A DNA stretch of 10,561 nt from Planctomycetota bacterium (GTDB lineage Bacteria > Planctomycetota > PLA2), in NCBI GenBank assembly GCA_023150495.1, contig JAKLKT010000059.1, forward strand, positions 1 to 10,561. Direction: 5' to 3'. The notes beneath the pieces are model-generated. The model made no database searches. It was not told the origin of the DNA and saw only the letters and a list, made by a program, of their open reading frames with translations. Both the position numbers and the translations under genes were made by a program. Of the stretch, positions 1-6,589 are shown in pieces. Each line of letters opens with the position of its first letter. Within the stretch, counting starts at the first letter, position 1.

Positions 1-98
1 AGGATCTTCACCGTCTCGAGCGCGCGAAGGCCGTCGACGTCCGCGTCGCCGCCGCGCGCCGAGGCCGCGAGGAGCAGGAGAAGGAGGGACCGGCGCAT
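1..98 (-). CDS. N-terminus of a secreted protein (cut by window edge)
   Basis: Reading leftward from the ATG at 98-96, the first 32 codons give MRRSLLLLLLAASARGGDAD followed by VDGLRALETVKI, with no stop before the window edge. This is a basic start followed by a run of six leucines and a small-residue region, so a short Sec signal peptide is likely, cleaved around the ASA-RGG area. The mature protein is exported or anchored outside the cytoplasm. The start is supported by a TACGAT -10 box exactly 6 bases upstream; the nearby ATG at 106-104 is out of frame. The gene is divergent from the HEAT-repeat gene, whose protein also begins MRR plus a signal sequence. Too little of the mature protein is visible to name a family. 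Confidence 0.6.
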   Translation of the reverse strand, partial: MRRSLLLLLLAASARGGDADVDGLRALETVKI

Positions 99-104
99 CG
101 GCCC

Positions 105-110
105 ATCGTA
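105..110 (-). promoter_or_regulatory. -10 box TACGAT of leaderless promoter (leftward)
   Basis: On the minus strand CGTTACGAT lies with TACGAT 6 bases before the ATG at 98. No Shine-Dalgarno sequence fits in that gap, so transcription probably starts at or next to the ATG. It mirrors the box at 133-138: both are preceded by CGT, so CGTTACNAT occurs once on each strand. No clear -35 box is seen. Confidence 0.55.
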
Positions 111-132
111 ACGGCGGAGGCCCGCCGCCCGT

Positions 133-138
133 TACAAT
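133..138 (+). promoter_or_regulatory. -10 box TACAAT of leaderless promoter (rightward)
   Basis: TACAAT sits in CGTTACAAT, 6 bases upstream of the ATG at 145. A sigma70-type start point would fall on the start codon, giving a leaderless mRNA. The GGGA directly touching the ATG is too close to act as a ribosome binding site. No good -35 box is visible. Confidence 0.6.
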
Positions 139-144
139 CCGGGA

Positions 145-2451
145 ATGCGGCGCCTGCTCGGCCTCCTCGTCGCCACGACGCTCGCTGCCGAGGAGGCGCC
201 GGAGGTCCTGCTCCAGGGAAAGGAGGTCGCGACCCGGCTCGCGGCGATCCAGGCGATCGTCGAGAAGGGCGCCCCCGAAGCCCCCTCCCTTCTCGAGAAG
301 GCGACGAAGGACAAGGACTGGGAGGTCGTCCACCGGGCGGTGGAGGCGCTGGGGGTCCGGGGGACGATCGACTCGATCGACCTCCTCGTCGACCTCGCGC
401 TGACCGCGCCCACGAAGTCGATCCGCCTCGCGGCGGCCGAGTCCGCGAGGAGACTGCAGGCAGAGAACGCCGCCGCGGCGCTCGCGAGGCGGATGAAGGG
501 GGACGACGCCGTGCGCGCCGCGGAGGCGCTCGCGGTCGTCGCCCACCCCGTCGCGGCGAAGGACCTCGAGAGGCTCGCGAGGAGGAGGGGGAAGGACACC
601 GAGGTCGAGCGGCGCGCCGCGATCACGGCGCTGGGCGCGCTCGGCGACCGGACGCGGGTCGCCTTCTTCGCGGAACACCTGAAGGACGAGGACGTCGGCG
701 TGCGCGCGGCGGCGGTCGGCGCCCTCGCCGCCACGAAGGACACGGCGGCGATCGCGCCGCTCCGGGACGGGCTCGGGGACGAGGCGCTGCTCGACGTGAT
801 GGAGCGGCGCTACCTCTCCGCGATCCGCGCGCTGCTTCTCGCCGAGCCCGACGCGACGAGGCGCGACGCCGCGGCGGAGCTCGTGATCCGGTCGTTCGGC
901 ATGGGAGGCTCGACGAAGGCCGCCGCGCGCGTCGCGCGGCTGCTGGGCCTCCTCGGCGACAGCAGGTCGCCGGTCGGGCCCGTGGACGCCTACGCGAAGA
1001 CCCTCCTCTCCTCCGGCCTCGGCCACGGGAGCGTCGAGGTGCGGCGTGCCGCCGCGCACGCGCTCGGCCTCCTCGGCAAGGAGGAGAGCTTCGAGCGCCT
1101 CGCCGCCGCCGCGGCCTCGGACCAGGACCCGCGCGTGCGGTTCCACGCGCTGCGGTCGGCGGTCGCCGTCAAGGGCGACGGCGCGCAGCAGCTGCTCCTC
1201 GAACGGCTCGGGAACGACGGCGATCCCGCGGTGCGCGGCGAGGCGGCGGTCATCCTCGGGAAGCGGCGGCTCGCGGACGGCCTGCCCACGCTCGTCGCGG
1301 CGCTGGAGGACAAGTCGTGGGAGGTCTCTGTCGCGGCCGCAGTCTCGCTCGGGAAGATCCGCGACGCGCGCGCGACCGCCGCGCTCGTCCAGCTCCTCGG
1401 CAGCAAGGACTGGAGGCGGCGGGGCGGCGCCGTCGTGGGCCTCGGCTGGATCCGCCAGAAGGACGCGATCAACCACCTCATCGACGCGACGCGGGACAAG
1501 GAGCCGGCGGTCGCGCGCACCGCGGTCGAGTTCCTGCGGCACATCTCCGGCGAGGCGCTCGACGAGAACGTGAAGTCGTGGCGGACGTGGTGGGACAAGT
1601 GGGGCACGAACTTCTCCTTCCGCGACCGCGACGCCGAGGCTCGCGACGCGAAGAAGTACGGCTACGCGCCCAACCCGGGCAAGGTCTACGAGGACCTCGA
1701 CATCGTCGTCCTCGTCACGCGCCGCGGCGGCGACAACATCCAGGACCTGCTCGCGATGTACGGCATCGAGCACCGCCTCATCCGCTCGGGCGCGGTGCAG
1801 AAGTGCGGCCTCCACCCGCACTCGCTCTTCGTCGCCAACTGCCCGGGCGAGATCGTCGACAAGGACGTCGAGGCGATCCAGTTCTACGTCCACGCGGGCG
1901 GCTACCTCTTCGCATCCTGCTGGGCGCTCACCCACACGGTGCAGCGCTGCTTCCCGGAGATCGTGCGGAAGTACGAGAACCGGCTGCAGGTCGTGGACAC
2001 GGTGGAGGCCGAGCTGGTGCCCGGCCAGAGCCCCTTCACGAAGGACGTCTTCACGGCGGGGTGCCAGCCGCTCTACGAGCTCATGGGGTCGCACCTGATC
2101 GAGGTGATCGACCCGGAGCGGTTCGAGGTGCTGATCGACAGCCCCGATACCGCCACGCGGTGGGGCGAGGGCAACCTCGCCGGATGGTTCACGATCGGCC
2201 ACGGCCTCGTCCTCGATTCCGCGAACCACTTCGACCTCCAGGGCATGAGCCAGGCGCGGCTCTCCGACGAGAAGGACCGGATGGCCTTCGCCGTGGACCG
2301 GCTCGGCTACGACTACGCCGAGCTGCGGAAGCTCCGCGACGAGGGCGTGTTCCTGAAGCAGCCGACGGCGGTCAAGCGCACCCGCGACCTCACCATCTTC
2401 CGCTTCATCACGACGTTCGTCCGGCAGAAGCGGCTCGCGGACGACCAGTAG
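145..2451 (+). CDS. Secreted HEAT-repeat protein with C-terminal DUF4159/amidotransferase-like domain
   Basis: 768 residues. Residues 1-16 look like a short signal peptide (MRRLLGLLVATTLAA), so the protein is probably outside the cytoplasmic membrane. Residues ~25-475 are a solenoid of about ten HEAT/PBS-type repeats; helix pairs of the form 'D..VR..AA.ALG.L' recur, clearest at ~300-460. A Trp-rich linker (SWRTWWDKWGT, ~485-495) leads to residues ~515-768, which begin with a Rossmann-like strand (LDIVVLVTRRGG) and contain GGYLFASCW, with Cys592 where class I amidotransferase-like folds place the nucleophile elbow and His597 just after. This matches the DUF4159/ThuA-like pattern best. HEAT arrays generally bind protein partners; no reaction can be assigned. 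The start is set by the signal peptide and the -10 box 6 bases upstream. The stop codon at 2449-2451 lies in the first arm of the rod-like element that follows. Repeat and fold assignments are from reading, not a search. Confidence 0.88.
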   Translation: MRRLLGLLVATTLAAEEAPEVLLQGKEVATRLAAIQAIVEKGAPEAPSLLEKATKDKDWEVVHRAVEALGVRGTIDSIDLLVDLALTAPTKSIRLAAAESARRLQAENAAAALARRMKGDDAVRAAEALAVVAHPVAAKDLERLARRRGKDTEVERRAAITALGALGDRTRVAFFAEHLKDEDVGVRAAAVGALAATKDTAAIAPLRDGLGDEALLDVMERRYLSAIRALLLAEPDATRRDAAAELVIRSFGMGGSTKAAARVARLLGLLGDSRSPVGPVDAYAKTLLSSGLGHGSVEVRRAAAHALGLLGKEESFERLAAAAASDQDPRVRFHALRSAVAVKGDGAQQLLLERLGNDGDPAVRGEAAVILGKRRLADGLPTLVAALEDKSWEVSVAAAVSLGKIRDARATAALVQLLGSKDWRRRGGAVVGLGWIRQKDAINHLIDATRDKEPAVARTAVEFLRHISGEALDENVKSWRTWWDKWGTNFSFRDRDAEARDAKKYGYAPNPGKVYEDLDIVVLVTRRGGDNIQDLLAMYGIEHRLIRSGAVQKCGLHPHSLFVANCPGEIVDKDVEAIQFYVHAGGYLFASCWALTHTVQRCFPEIVRKYENRLQVVDTVEAELVPGQSPFTKDVFTAGCQPLYELMGSHLIEVIDPERFEVLIDSPDTATRWGEGNLAGWFTIGHGLVLDSANHFDLQGMSQARLSDEKDRMAFAVDRLGYDYAELRKLRDEGVFLKQPTAVKRTRDLTIFRFITTFVRQKRLADDQ

Positions 2452-2617
2452 GAGCCCATGCGGAGACCCGCCGTAAGGATCGAGGCCGAGCGAGGACAAG
2501 CCGGGCGAGGCGCGCCGACGATGCCGTATCAACCGGAGGGATACGGCGAGGAGGCGCGACGAAGCCCGGCGCAGCCGCAGCCGGCCGAATCCAGGCGGGC
2601 TCTCCGGATGGGCTACT
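2447..2617. other. Rod-like nested inverted repeat; candidate structured RNA or small mobile hairpin element
   Basis: Nearly the whole gap folds as one nested rod. Arms, outside to inside: AGTA 2447-2450/2614-2617; GCCCAT 2454-2459/2608-2613; CGGAGA 2461-2466/2601-2606; CCCGCC 2467-2472/2594-2599; GGAT 2477-2480/2589-2592; GGCCG 2484-2488/2582-2586; GCCGGGC 2500-2506/2564-2570; CGCGCC 2511-2516/2553-2558; GCCGTATC 2523-2530/2540-2547; apical loop AACCGGAGG 2531-2539. Every listed arm is an exact complement. Internal loops are short, nearly size-matched and purine-rich, repeating CGAG, CGAGG and CGACGA on both arms. It begins over the stop codon of the upstream gene and ends 17 bases before the next GTG. 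It could be a structured RNA between co-transcribed genes, or a REP/MITE-like palindrome. I do not recognise it as a named Rfam family. Confidence 0.7.
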
Positions 2618-2634
2618 AGGGGGCTCCGGGGGCC

Positions 2635-3858
2635 GTGCGCGCGCTTGTGCTGCTCCTCCTCGCCGGCGCCGCCTTCGCGGACGGCGGGAACGGGCTCGGG
2701 AGCCTCATCCGGTGGTACCTGCGCGAGGAGTCGCCCGTGCGGCGGCAGGACCTCCTCGAGACGATCGAGCGCCTCGCGGACGGCGACTGCAAGGTCGTCG
2801 CCGAGGCGATCCGGAAGGGCGAGCACTTCGAGCGCCCCGAACGCCCCGCCCTGAAGAAGGGAGGAAAGCCGCCCGCGTTCGACCCGAAGCGGCCGCGCCT
2901 CCAGCCGGTGGAGGAGTGCGCCGGCGACTACGCGGACCTCGTCCTGCCGGAGGGATACACCCCTTCCCGCGCCCATCCCCTGATCCTCGAGCTCGCGCCG
3001 CTCGGGCTCCCGCCCCCGGAGGGAACCCTTCTCCTCAGGATCCGCGTCGGCGCGCACCCGCAGGCGAAGGCGAGTGCCGAGGCGGCGGATCTGCTCGTGA
3101 TGAGCCTCCTCGCGCACGCGTTCGAGGTCGTGAACGTCGATCCGGACCGCGTGTTCCTGTTCGCGGGGGAGCGGGAGGAGGCGGCGCTCGCCTGGTGCAT
3201 CGCGCTCCACAACCCGGACCGGTTCGCGGGCGTGCTCGCCGGGCCCGGCGGGTGGAGGGAGGGGCTGCCGCTCGCGCCCAACGCCGCGTTGTTCGCGGGA
3301 CTCGGCATCGTGTCGCACAAGGGCGACCGCGCGGCCGACGGGTTCCTCGCGGAGCTCCGGAAGTTCAACGCGGCCCACGTGCGCCTCGAGTCGACGGGCG
3401 ACCCCGGGCAGAACGCCGCGCTGCTCGGACCCGAGATCGCGCGGTGGTGGGGGCGCGCGGTCCGGCCGCCGGCGCCGCGCAGGATCCGCCTCGTGGACGA
3501 CCGCGGCATGCCGCTGCGCGCCTACTGGCTGCGGCTCGCGCCGCGCGTGCCGTCGCTCAAGCAGGACGAGGTGGGGCGGACGTGGAAGCAGTCGGTGCTC
3601 GCCCAGGACGCCGTGCTCGAGGCGGAGATCGCGTCGAAGGACCTCGTCATCGTGCACGCGGAGCGCGTCGCGGCGTTCGACCTCTGCATCGATCCCGCGC
3701 TCTTCGATCCGGGCGGGGTCGTGCGGGTCAGCGTGAACGGGCAGGTGCCCGAGGCCCGCGTCGTGCGCGGCGACATCGGCGCGCTGCTCGAGGACTACCG
3801 GGAGCGCCGCGACCCGGCCGTCGTCGCGTGGGGCAAGCTGACCTTCACCGCCCGCTGA
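2635..3858 (+). CDS. Secreted alpha/beta-hydrolase-like (esterase/PHB depolymerase-like) protein, nucleophile motif lost
   Basis: 407 residues from GTG 2635. The start is chosen because it gives a clear signal peptide, VRALVLLLLAGAAFA-DGG, cleaved near residue 15; the in-frame ATG at 2608 runs into a stop at 2617. A G-rich stretch just upstream (2627-2632) could help ribosome binding. Residues ~95-270 resemble secreted depolymerase/esterase-like hydrolases: 'LVLPEGYTPSRAHPLILEL', then 'VDPDRVFLFAGEREEAALAWCIALHNPDRFAGVLAGPGG', which aligns with the family pattern 'vD.dRv.l.GhS.GG....la..hPdrFag....G'. The GxSxG elbow is replaced by G178-E-R180-E-E182, so the catalytic Ser is Arg. The C-terminal part (~285-407, with VVRVSVNGQ) looks like the beta domain seen after such hydrolase domains in planctomycete proteins. 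Probably exported and a binding or structural pseudo-enzyme rather than an active hydrolase. Family placement is by motif only. Confidence 0.8.
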   Translation: MRALVLLLLAGAAFADGGNGLGSLIRWYLREESPVRRQDLLETIERLADGDCKVVAEAIRKGEHFERPERPALKKGGKPPAFDPKRPRLQPVEECAGDYADLVLPEGYTPSRAHPLILELAPLGLPPPEGTLLLRIRVGAHPQAKASAEAADLLVMSLLAHAFEVVNVDPDRVFLFAGEREEAALAWCIALHNPDRFAGVLAGPGGWREGLPLAPNAALFAGLGIVSHKGDRAADGFLAELRKFNAAHVRLESTGDPGQNAALLGPEIARWWGRAVRPPAPRRIRLVDDRGMPLRAYWLRLAPRVPSLKQDEVGRTWKQSVLAQDAVLEAEIASKDLVIVHAERVAAFDLCIDPALFDPGGVVRVSVNGQVPEARVVRGDIGALLEDYRERRDPAVVAWGKLTFTAR

Positions 3859-3859
3859 C

Positions 3860-3879
3860 GGGCTCCGCCCCCGGACCCC
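3860..3879. terminator. Hairpin between convergent genes, possible bidirectional terminator
   Basis: The 29-base gap between convergent stops folds as GGG-C-TCCG-CCCC-CGGA-C-CCC (one C-C mismatch, four-base loop), followed by more C. There is no T-tract on either side, so intrinsic termination is plausible only by position and stem; C3876-C3883 is an eight-base run. Confidence 0.35.
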
Positions 3880-3887
3880 CCCCAGGT

Positions 3888-4886
3888 TCAGCGGCCGGCG
3901 CGCGCGCGGCGCGGCGGGTGCTCGGGGCCGAGCGTGCGGGCCATCAGCGTCGTGAGCGCCTCCTCGAGGGACACGCCGCCGAACAGCACGTCGTTGAGCA
4001 CCTCGGTGATCGGCATGTCGACGTCCACCCTCCGCGCGAGCGCGAGGACGGCGCGCGTGGTCGGCACGCCCTCGACCTCCGACGGCGTGCTGTCGAGGAT
4101 GTCGGCAAGCCTCTCGCCCCGGCCGATGCGCTCGCCGACCGTGCGGTTGCGGCTGAACGGGCTCACGCACGTCACGAAGAGGTCGGCGAACCCCGCGAGG
4201 CCCGTGAAGGTCTGCGCCTTGGCGCCGAGCGCCACGCCGAGCCGCGTCATCTCGACGATGCCGCGCGTGAGGAGCGCCGCCTTCGCGTTGTCGCCGAGGG
4301 CGAGGCCGTCGACGATGCCGGCGGCGATCGCGAGCACGTTCTTGAGCGCGCCCGCGAGCTCCGCGCCGACGCGGTCGGTCGAGGTGTAGACGCGGAAGCG
4401 GTCGGTGTTGAAGGCGGGCTGCAGCTGCTCCGCGTGGTCGCCCGCGAGGAGCACCGCGGTGGGGAGCCCGCGCGCGACCTCGCGGCCGATGCAGGGGCCG
4501 GTGAGCACGGCGACCGGCAGCTCGTTGCCGACGACTTCGCGCACGATGCCGGTGGGGAGGAGCCCGGTCTCGACCTCGATGCCCTTCGCGAGCGAGACGA
4601 ACGGCGCCCGGGGGACGTCGGCGCGGATCTCCGTCAGGAACTCGCGGATGTGCTGGGTCGGCACGGCGCCGACCGTGAAGTCGGAGGGGCCCGGGGAACC
4701 GGCCGTCACGGCGAGCCGGTCGGGGAACTTCACGCCGGGGAGGTAGAGCCGGTTCTCGCGCTCCTCGGAGAGCTTCCGCGCCCCCTCGGCGCTGCGCGCG
4801 CGGAGCACGACCTCGTGCCCCTTCCGGGCGAGGTGGATCGCCATCGCGGTGCCCCAGGCCCCCGCGCCGATCACGGCCGCTCTCAT
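3888..4886 (-). CDS. gpsA: Glycerol-3-phosphate dehydrogenase [NAD(P)+]
   Basis: 332 residues, a normal length for GpsA. It reduces dihydroxyacetone phosphate to sn-glycerol 3-phosphate in the cytoplasm, supplying the glycerol backbone for phospholipids. Visible marks: nucleotide-binding GAGAWGTAMA at 7-16; NRLYLPGVKFP at ~45-55; SLAKGIE with Lys101; GP-x-x-x-x-EVARGLPTAV at ~130-144; ELAGALKNVLAIAAGI with the expected catalytic Lys182; GLAGFADLFVTC with Asp235; SRNR at 245-248. The ATG at 4886 begins directly at the Rossmann strand MRAAVIGAG; the frame stays open far upstream, but that extension is Arg/Pro/Ala-rich and noncoding in look. No strong ribosome binding site is visible; GAACAT lies 6 bases before the ATG, a weak match to the leaderless pattern seen elsewhere in the window. 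Oddity: the usual GPS(F/H)A motif reads GPCIG, with Cys for Ser at 132. A hairpin-rich 125-base gap separates it from the upstream gene. Confidence 0.95.
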   Translation of the reverse strand: MRAAVIGAGAWGTAMAIHLARKGHEVVLRARSAEGARKLSEERENRLYLPGVKFPDRLAVTAGSPGPSDFTVGAVPTQHIREFLTEIRADVPRAPFVSLAKGIEVETGLLPTGIVREVVGNELPVAVLTGPCIGREVARGLPTAVLLAGDHAEQLQPAFNTDRFRVYTSTDRVGAELAGALKNVLAIAAGIVDGLALGDNAKAALLTRGIVEMTRLGVALGAKAQTFTGLAGFADLFVTCVSPFSRNRTVGERIGRGERLADILDSTPSEVEGVPTTRAVLALARRVDVDMPITEVLNDVLFGGVSLEEALTTLMARTLGPEHPPRRARAGR

Positions 4887-5011
4887 GCGCCCATGTTCGC
4901 AGGCGGCGCCCGAAGCGCCAAGCGGCGGGCCGGCGGAGGCCCCTCCGTGCGTTCCGCCACGGTCGTCAGGGCGCGGCCCTCTGCGCCGGCCGCGGCCGCC
5001 GCGTGGCCTCC
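4887..5011 (-). other. Hairpin-rich leader between membrane-protein gene and gpsA
   Basis: The gap contains GGCCGGCG 4928-4935 paired with CGCCGGCC 4984-4991, enclosing or competing with CGGAGG/CCTCCG (4934-4939/4942-4947) and AGGGC/GCCCT (4968-4972/4976-4980). Nearer gpsA is GGCGC/GCGCC (4905-4909/4915-4919), whose loop reads TTCGG on the minus strand. It may be a terminator for the upstream pair or a gpsA leader; in DNA this GC-rich some stems arise by chance. Confidence 0.35.
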
Positions 5012-5389
5012 CTACCTCGCCCGGTCCCGCGTCGTGCGTGCGAGCGGCGTCAGCCGCAGGGCCGCAACGGTCGCGAGCAGGGCGGCGAGGACGGCGATCG
5101 ACGCGAGGGCGGCGAACTGCCCCGCCTTGAGGAACATCTGGCGCGCCGGATGGATCCCGCCGTCGCCCTCGAGACGGAGGATCTCCAGCGCCCGTTCGAG
5201 GAGCCACGCCTCGCCCCAGAGGACTCCGAGCATGCCGCCGAGGATCAGGAGATGGAAGCCGACGCTGCGCCAGCGCGCGAGGCTGCTCCGGCGACGCGCG
5301 GTGAGGTACGCCTCGCGGAAGGGCATCCACGCGACGAGGAGGAAGTAGAAGAGCCCACCGAGCCCGGTGCCCGGGATCCCGACCGTCAT
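5012..5389 (-). CDS. Small three-helix membrane protein coupled to glycosyltransferase
   Basis: 125 residues with three likely membrane helices at ~8-24 (GLGGLFYFLLVAWMPF), ~43-64 (VGFHLLILGGMLGVLWGEAWLL) and ~90-112 (a long Ala/Leu/Val segment), and a basic C-terminus (TPLARTTRDRAR). The Arg-rich segment after helix 1 suggests that side faces the cytoplasm. The ATG at 5389 lies 3 bases after the glycosyltransferase stop, with AAAGGA at 5399-5404 inside the upstream gene as ribosome binding site, so the two are very probably co-translated. I do not recognise a named family. By position and size it could be an accessory subunit of the GT2 enzyme, comparable in concept to small partners such as PgaD/IcaD, but no sequence relation to those is claimed. 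Confidence 0.75.
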   Translation of the reverse strand: MTVGIPGTGLGGLFYFLLVAWMPFREAYLTARRRSSLARWRSVGFHLLILGGMLGVLWGEAWLLERALEILRLEGDGGIHPARQMFLKAGQFAALASIAVLAALLATVAALRLTPLARTTRDRAR

Positions 5390-5392
5390 GAC

Positions 5393-6463
5393 CTAGTGTC
5401 CTTTCTCGTAGACCTTGAGAGTGCGGCGCAGGACGAGCTCGGACCAGAGCGCGCGCAGCATGAAGACCCCGTTGACGAGCCGCAGCACGAAGAACCCGGG
5501 GATGCTCGCCAGCGCCAACCCGACCTCCTTGCGGCGCCATGCCCCGACGAGCGTCGGCACGAGCACCGCGGGGAGGTCGAAGAGGTACGCGAGCAGGAAG
5601 AGCGGGCTCACGAACACGCTCAGGAGCGGGACCGCGACGAGGAACGCGACCGACGCGATCGCGGCGTCCCAGAGCCCGACGGCGACCATCGAGCGCAGGA
5701 GCGGCTGGTGGAGGATCTGCCGCCAGTGCAGGCGCACGTTCTGGACGAACCCGTGGGACCAGCGCCGGAGCTGCTTCGACAGGAAGTGGAAGTTGTGCGG
5801 CTCGAGCGGGTAGCTGACCGCCTCCGGCACGAAGCGCACGCCGTGGCCCTCGTGGTAGAGGGTCCACGTGAGGTCCATGTCCTCCGCCATCGTGCGGTTG
5901 CTCCAGCCGCCGCACGCGCGCACGACCTCCGTGCGGTAGACGGAGAAGCAGCCCGAGGAGATGAGGGGGCGCGCGTAGTGGTCCTGGATCGGCTTGTAGA
6001 ACGTGAACGCGAAGAGGTACTCGACGTATCGCCCGCGCTCCCAGAGCGTCCGCACGCGGCGGGGGAGGACGAAGCCGCACGCGGCCGCGACGCCCGGCTC
6101 GCGCAGCGCCGGGAGGATGCGCTCGACCGCGTGCGGATCGAGCACCGTGTCCGCGTCGATCGCCATCACGTACGGCGTGCGGACGTGCGCGAGCGCGAAC
6201 GTCTGCGCCCCCGCCTTCGAGCCGGTGTTGGCGTGCGGGCGGAGCACGGTGGCCCCGAGCCCGCGCGCGACGTCGCCCGTGCGGTCGGTCGAGCAGTCGT
6301 CGATCACGAGGATCTCGTCGACGGGCACGGACTGTGCGAGCAGGCTGCGCACCGTGTCCGCCACGCTCGCCTCCTCGTTGTACGCGGGCACGAGGACGGT
6401 GAGCCCGACGCCGCGCCTAACGGGGGCGGCATCGCGGGACGCGACGGCTACGGACGTTTCCAT
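5393..6463 (-). CDS. Family 2 processive-type glycosyltransferase with C-terminal membrane helices
   Basis: 356 residues. The GT2 (GT-A fold) catalytic domain spans ~20-240: TVLVPAYNEEASVADTVRSL at 22-41, ILVIDDCSTDRT with Asp55/Asp56, the AIDADT metal-binding DxD (Asp103-Asp105), MAEDMDLTW with the likely base region Glu194-Asp195, and QLRRW at 231-235, the QxxRW signature of processive synthases such as NodC, chitin, hyaluronan and PgaC-type enzymes. Membrane segments follow at ~258-285, ~286-305 and ~316-335. It likely moves a sugar from a nucleotide sugar to an extracellular polysaccharide at the inner membrane; the sugar is unknown. The frame is open back to 6664, but the extra 67 residues are unstructured and nonconserved in look, and ATG 6463 is the last Met before the fold. 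No clear ribosome binding site is seen there, so the start is less certain than the identity. Confidence 0.9.
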   Translation of the reverse strand: METSVAVASRDAAPVRRGVGLTVLVPAYNEEASVADTVRSLLAQSVPVDEILVIDDCSTDRTGDVARGLGATVLRPHANTGSKAGAQTFALAHVRTPYVMAIDADTVLDPHAVERILPALREPGVAAACGFVLPRRVRTLWERGRYVEYLFAFTFYKPIQDHYARPLISSGCFSVYRTEVVRACGGWSNRTMAEDMDLTWTLYHEGHGVRFVPEAVSYPLEPHNFHFLSKQLRRWSHGFVQNVRLHWRQILHQPLLRSMVAVGLWDAAIASVAFLVAVPLLSVFVSPLFLLAYLFDLPAVLVPTLVGAWRRKEVGLALASIPGFFVLRLVNGVFMLRALWSELVLRRTLKVYEKGH

Positions 6464-6589
6464 GGAGTTCAGCTTGGCCTTGGATTCGTGGAATGGGGCG
6501 TCGGGATTCCTCCCGATTCCCGGAACGACTACGCGCGCAGAGCTCGCGGCCGAGGACCCAGCTCGCGACACGGACACCTTCGGGCGCGG

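Noticed and set aside
141..144. GGGA as ribosome binding site for the HEAT gene
   Set aside because: It touches the ATG with no spacer and could not place the start codon in the ribosome.
220..1570. Apparent DNA repeats in the first large gene
   Set aside because: They are explained by degenerate HEAT repeats with biased codons, not by tandem DNA repeats or a CRISPR array.
3876..3883. Run of eight C, possible frameshift site
   Set aside because: It lies between two stop codons in noncoding DNA, so it does not affect either protein.
1317..5348. A 1343-codon rightward open frame across several genes
   Set aside because: It is Arg/Pro/Gly/Ala-rich, antisense or out of frame to four convincing genes, and reflects the lack of stop codons in GC-rich DNA.
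4887..6080. Leftward extension of gpsA upstream of its Met
   Set aside because: The open frame continues but crosses the membrane protein and glycosyltransferase in another frame, is low complexity, and the Rossmann strand begins exactly at ATG 4886.
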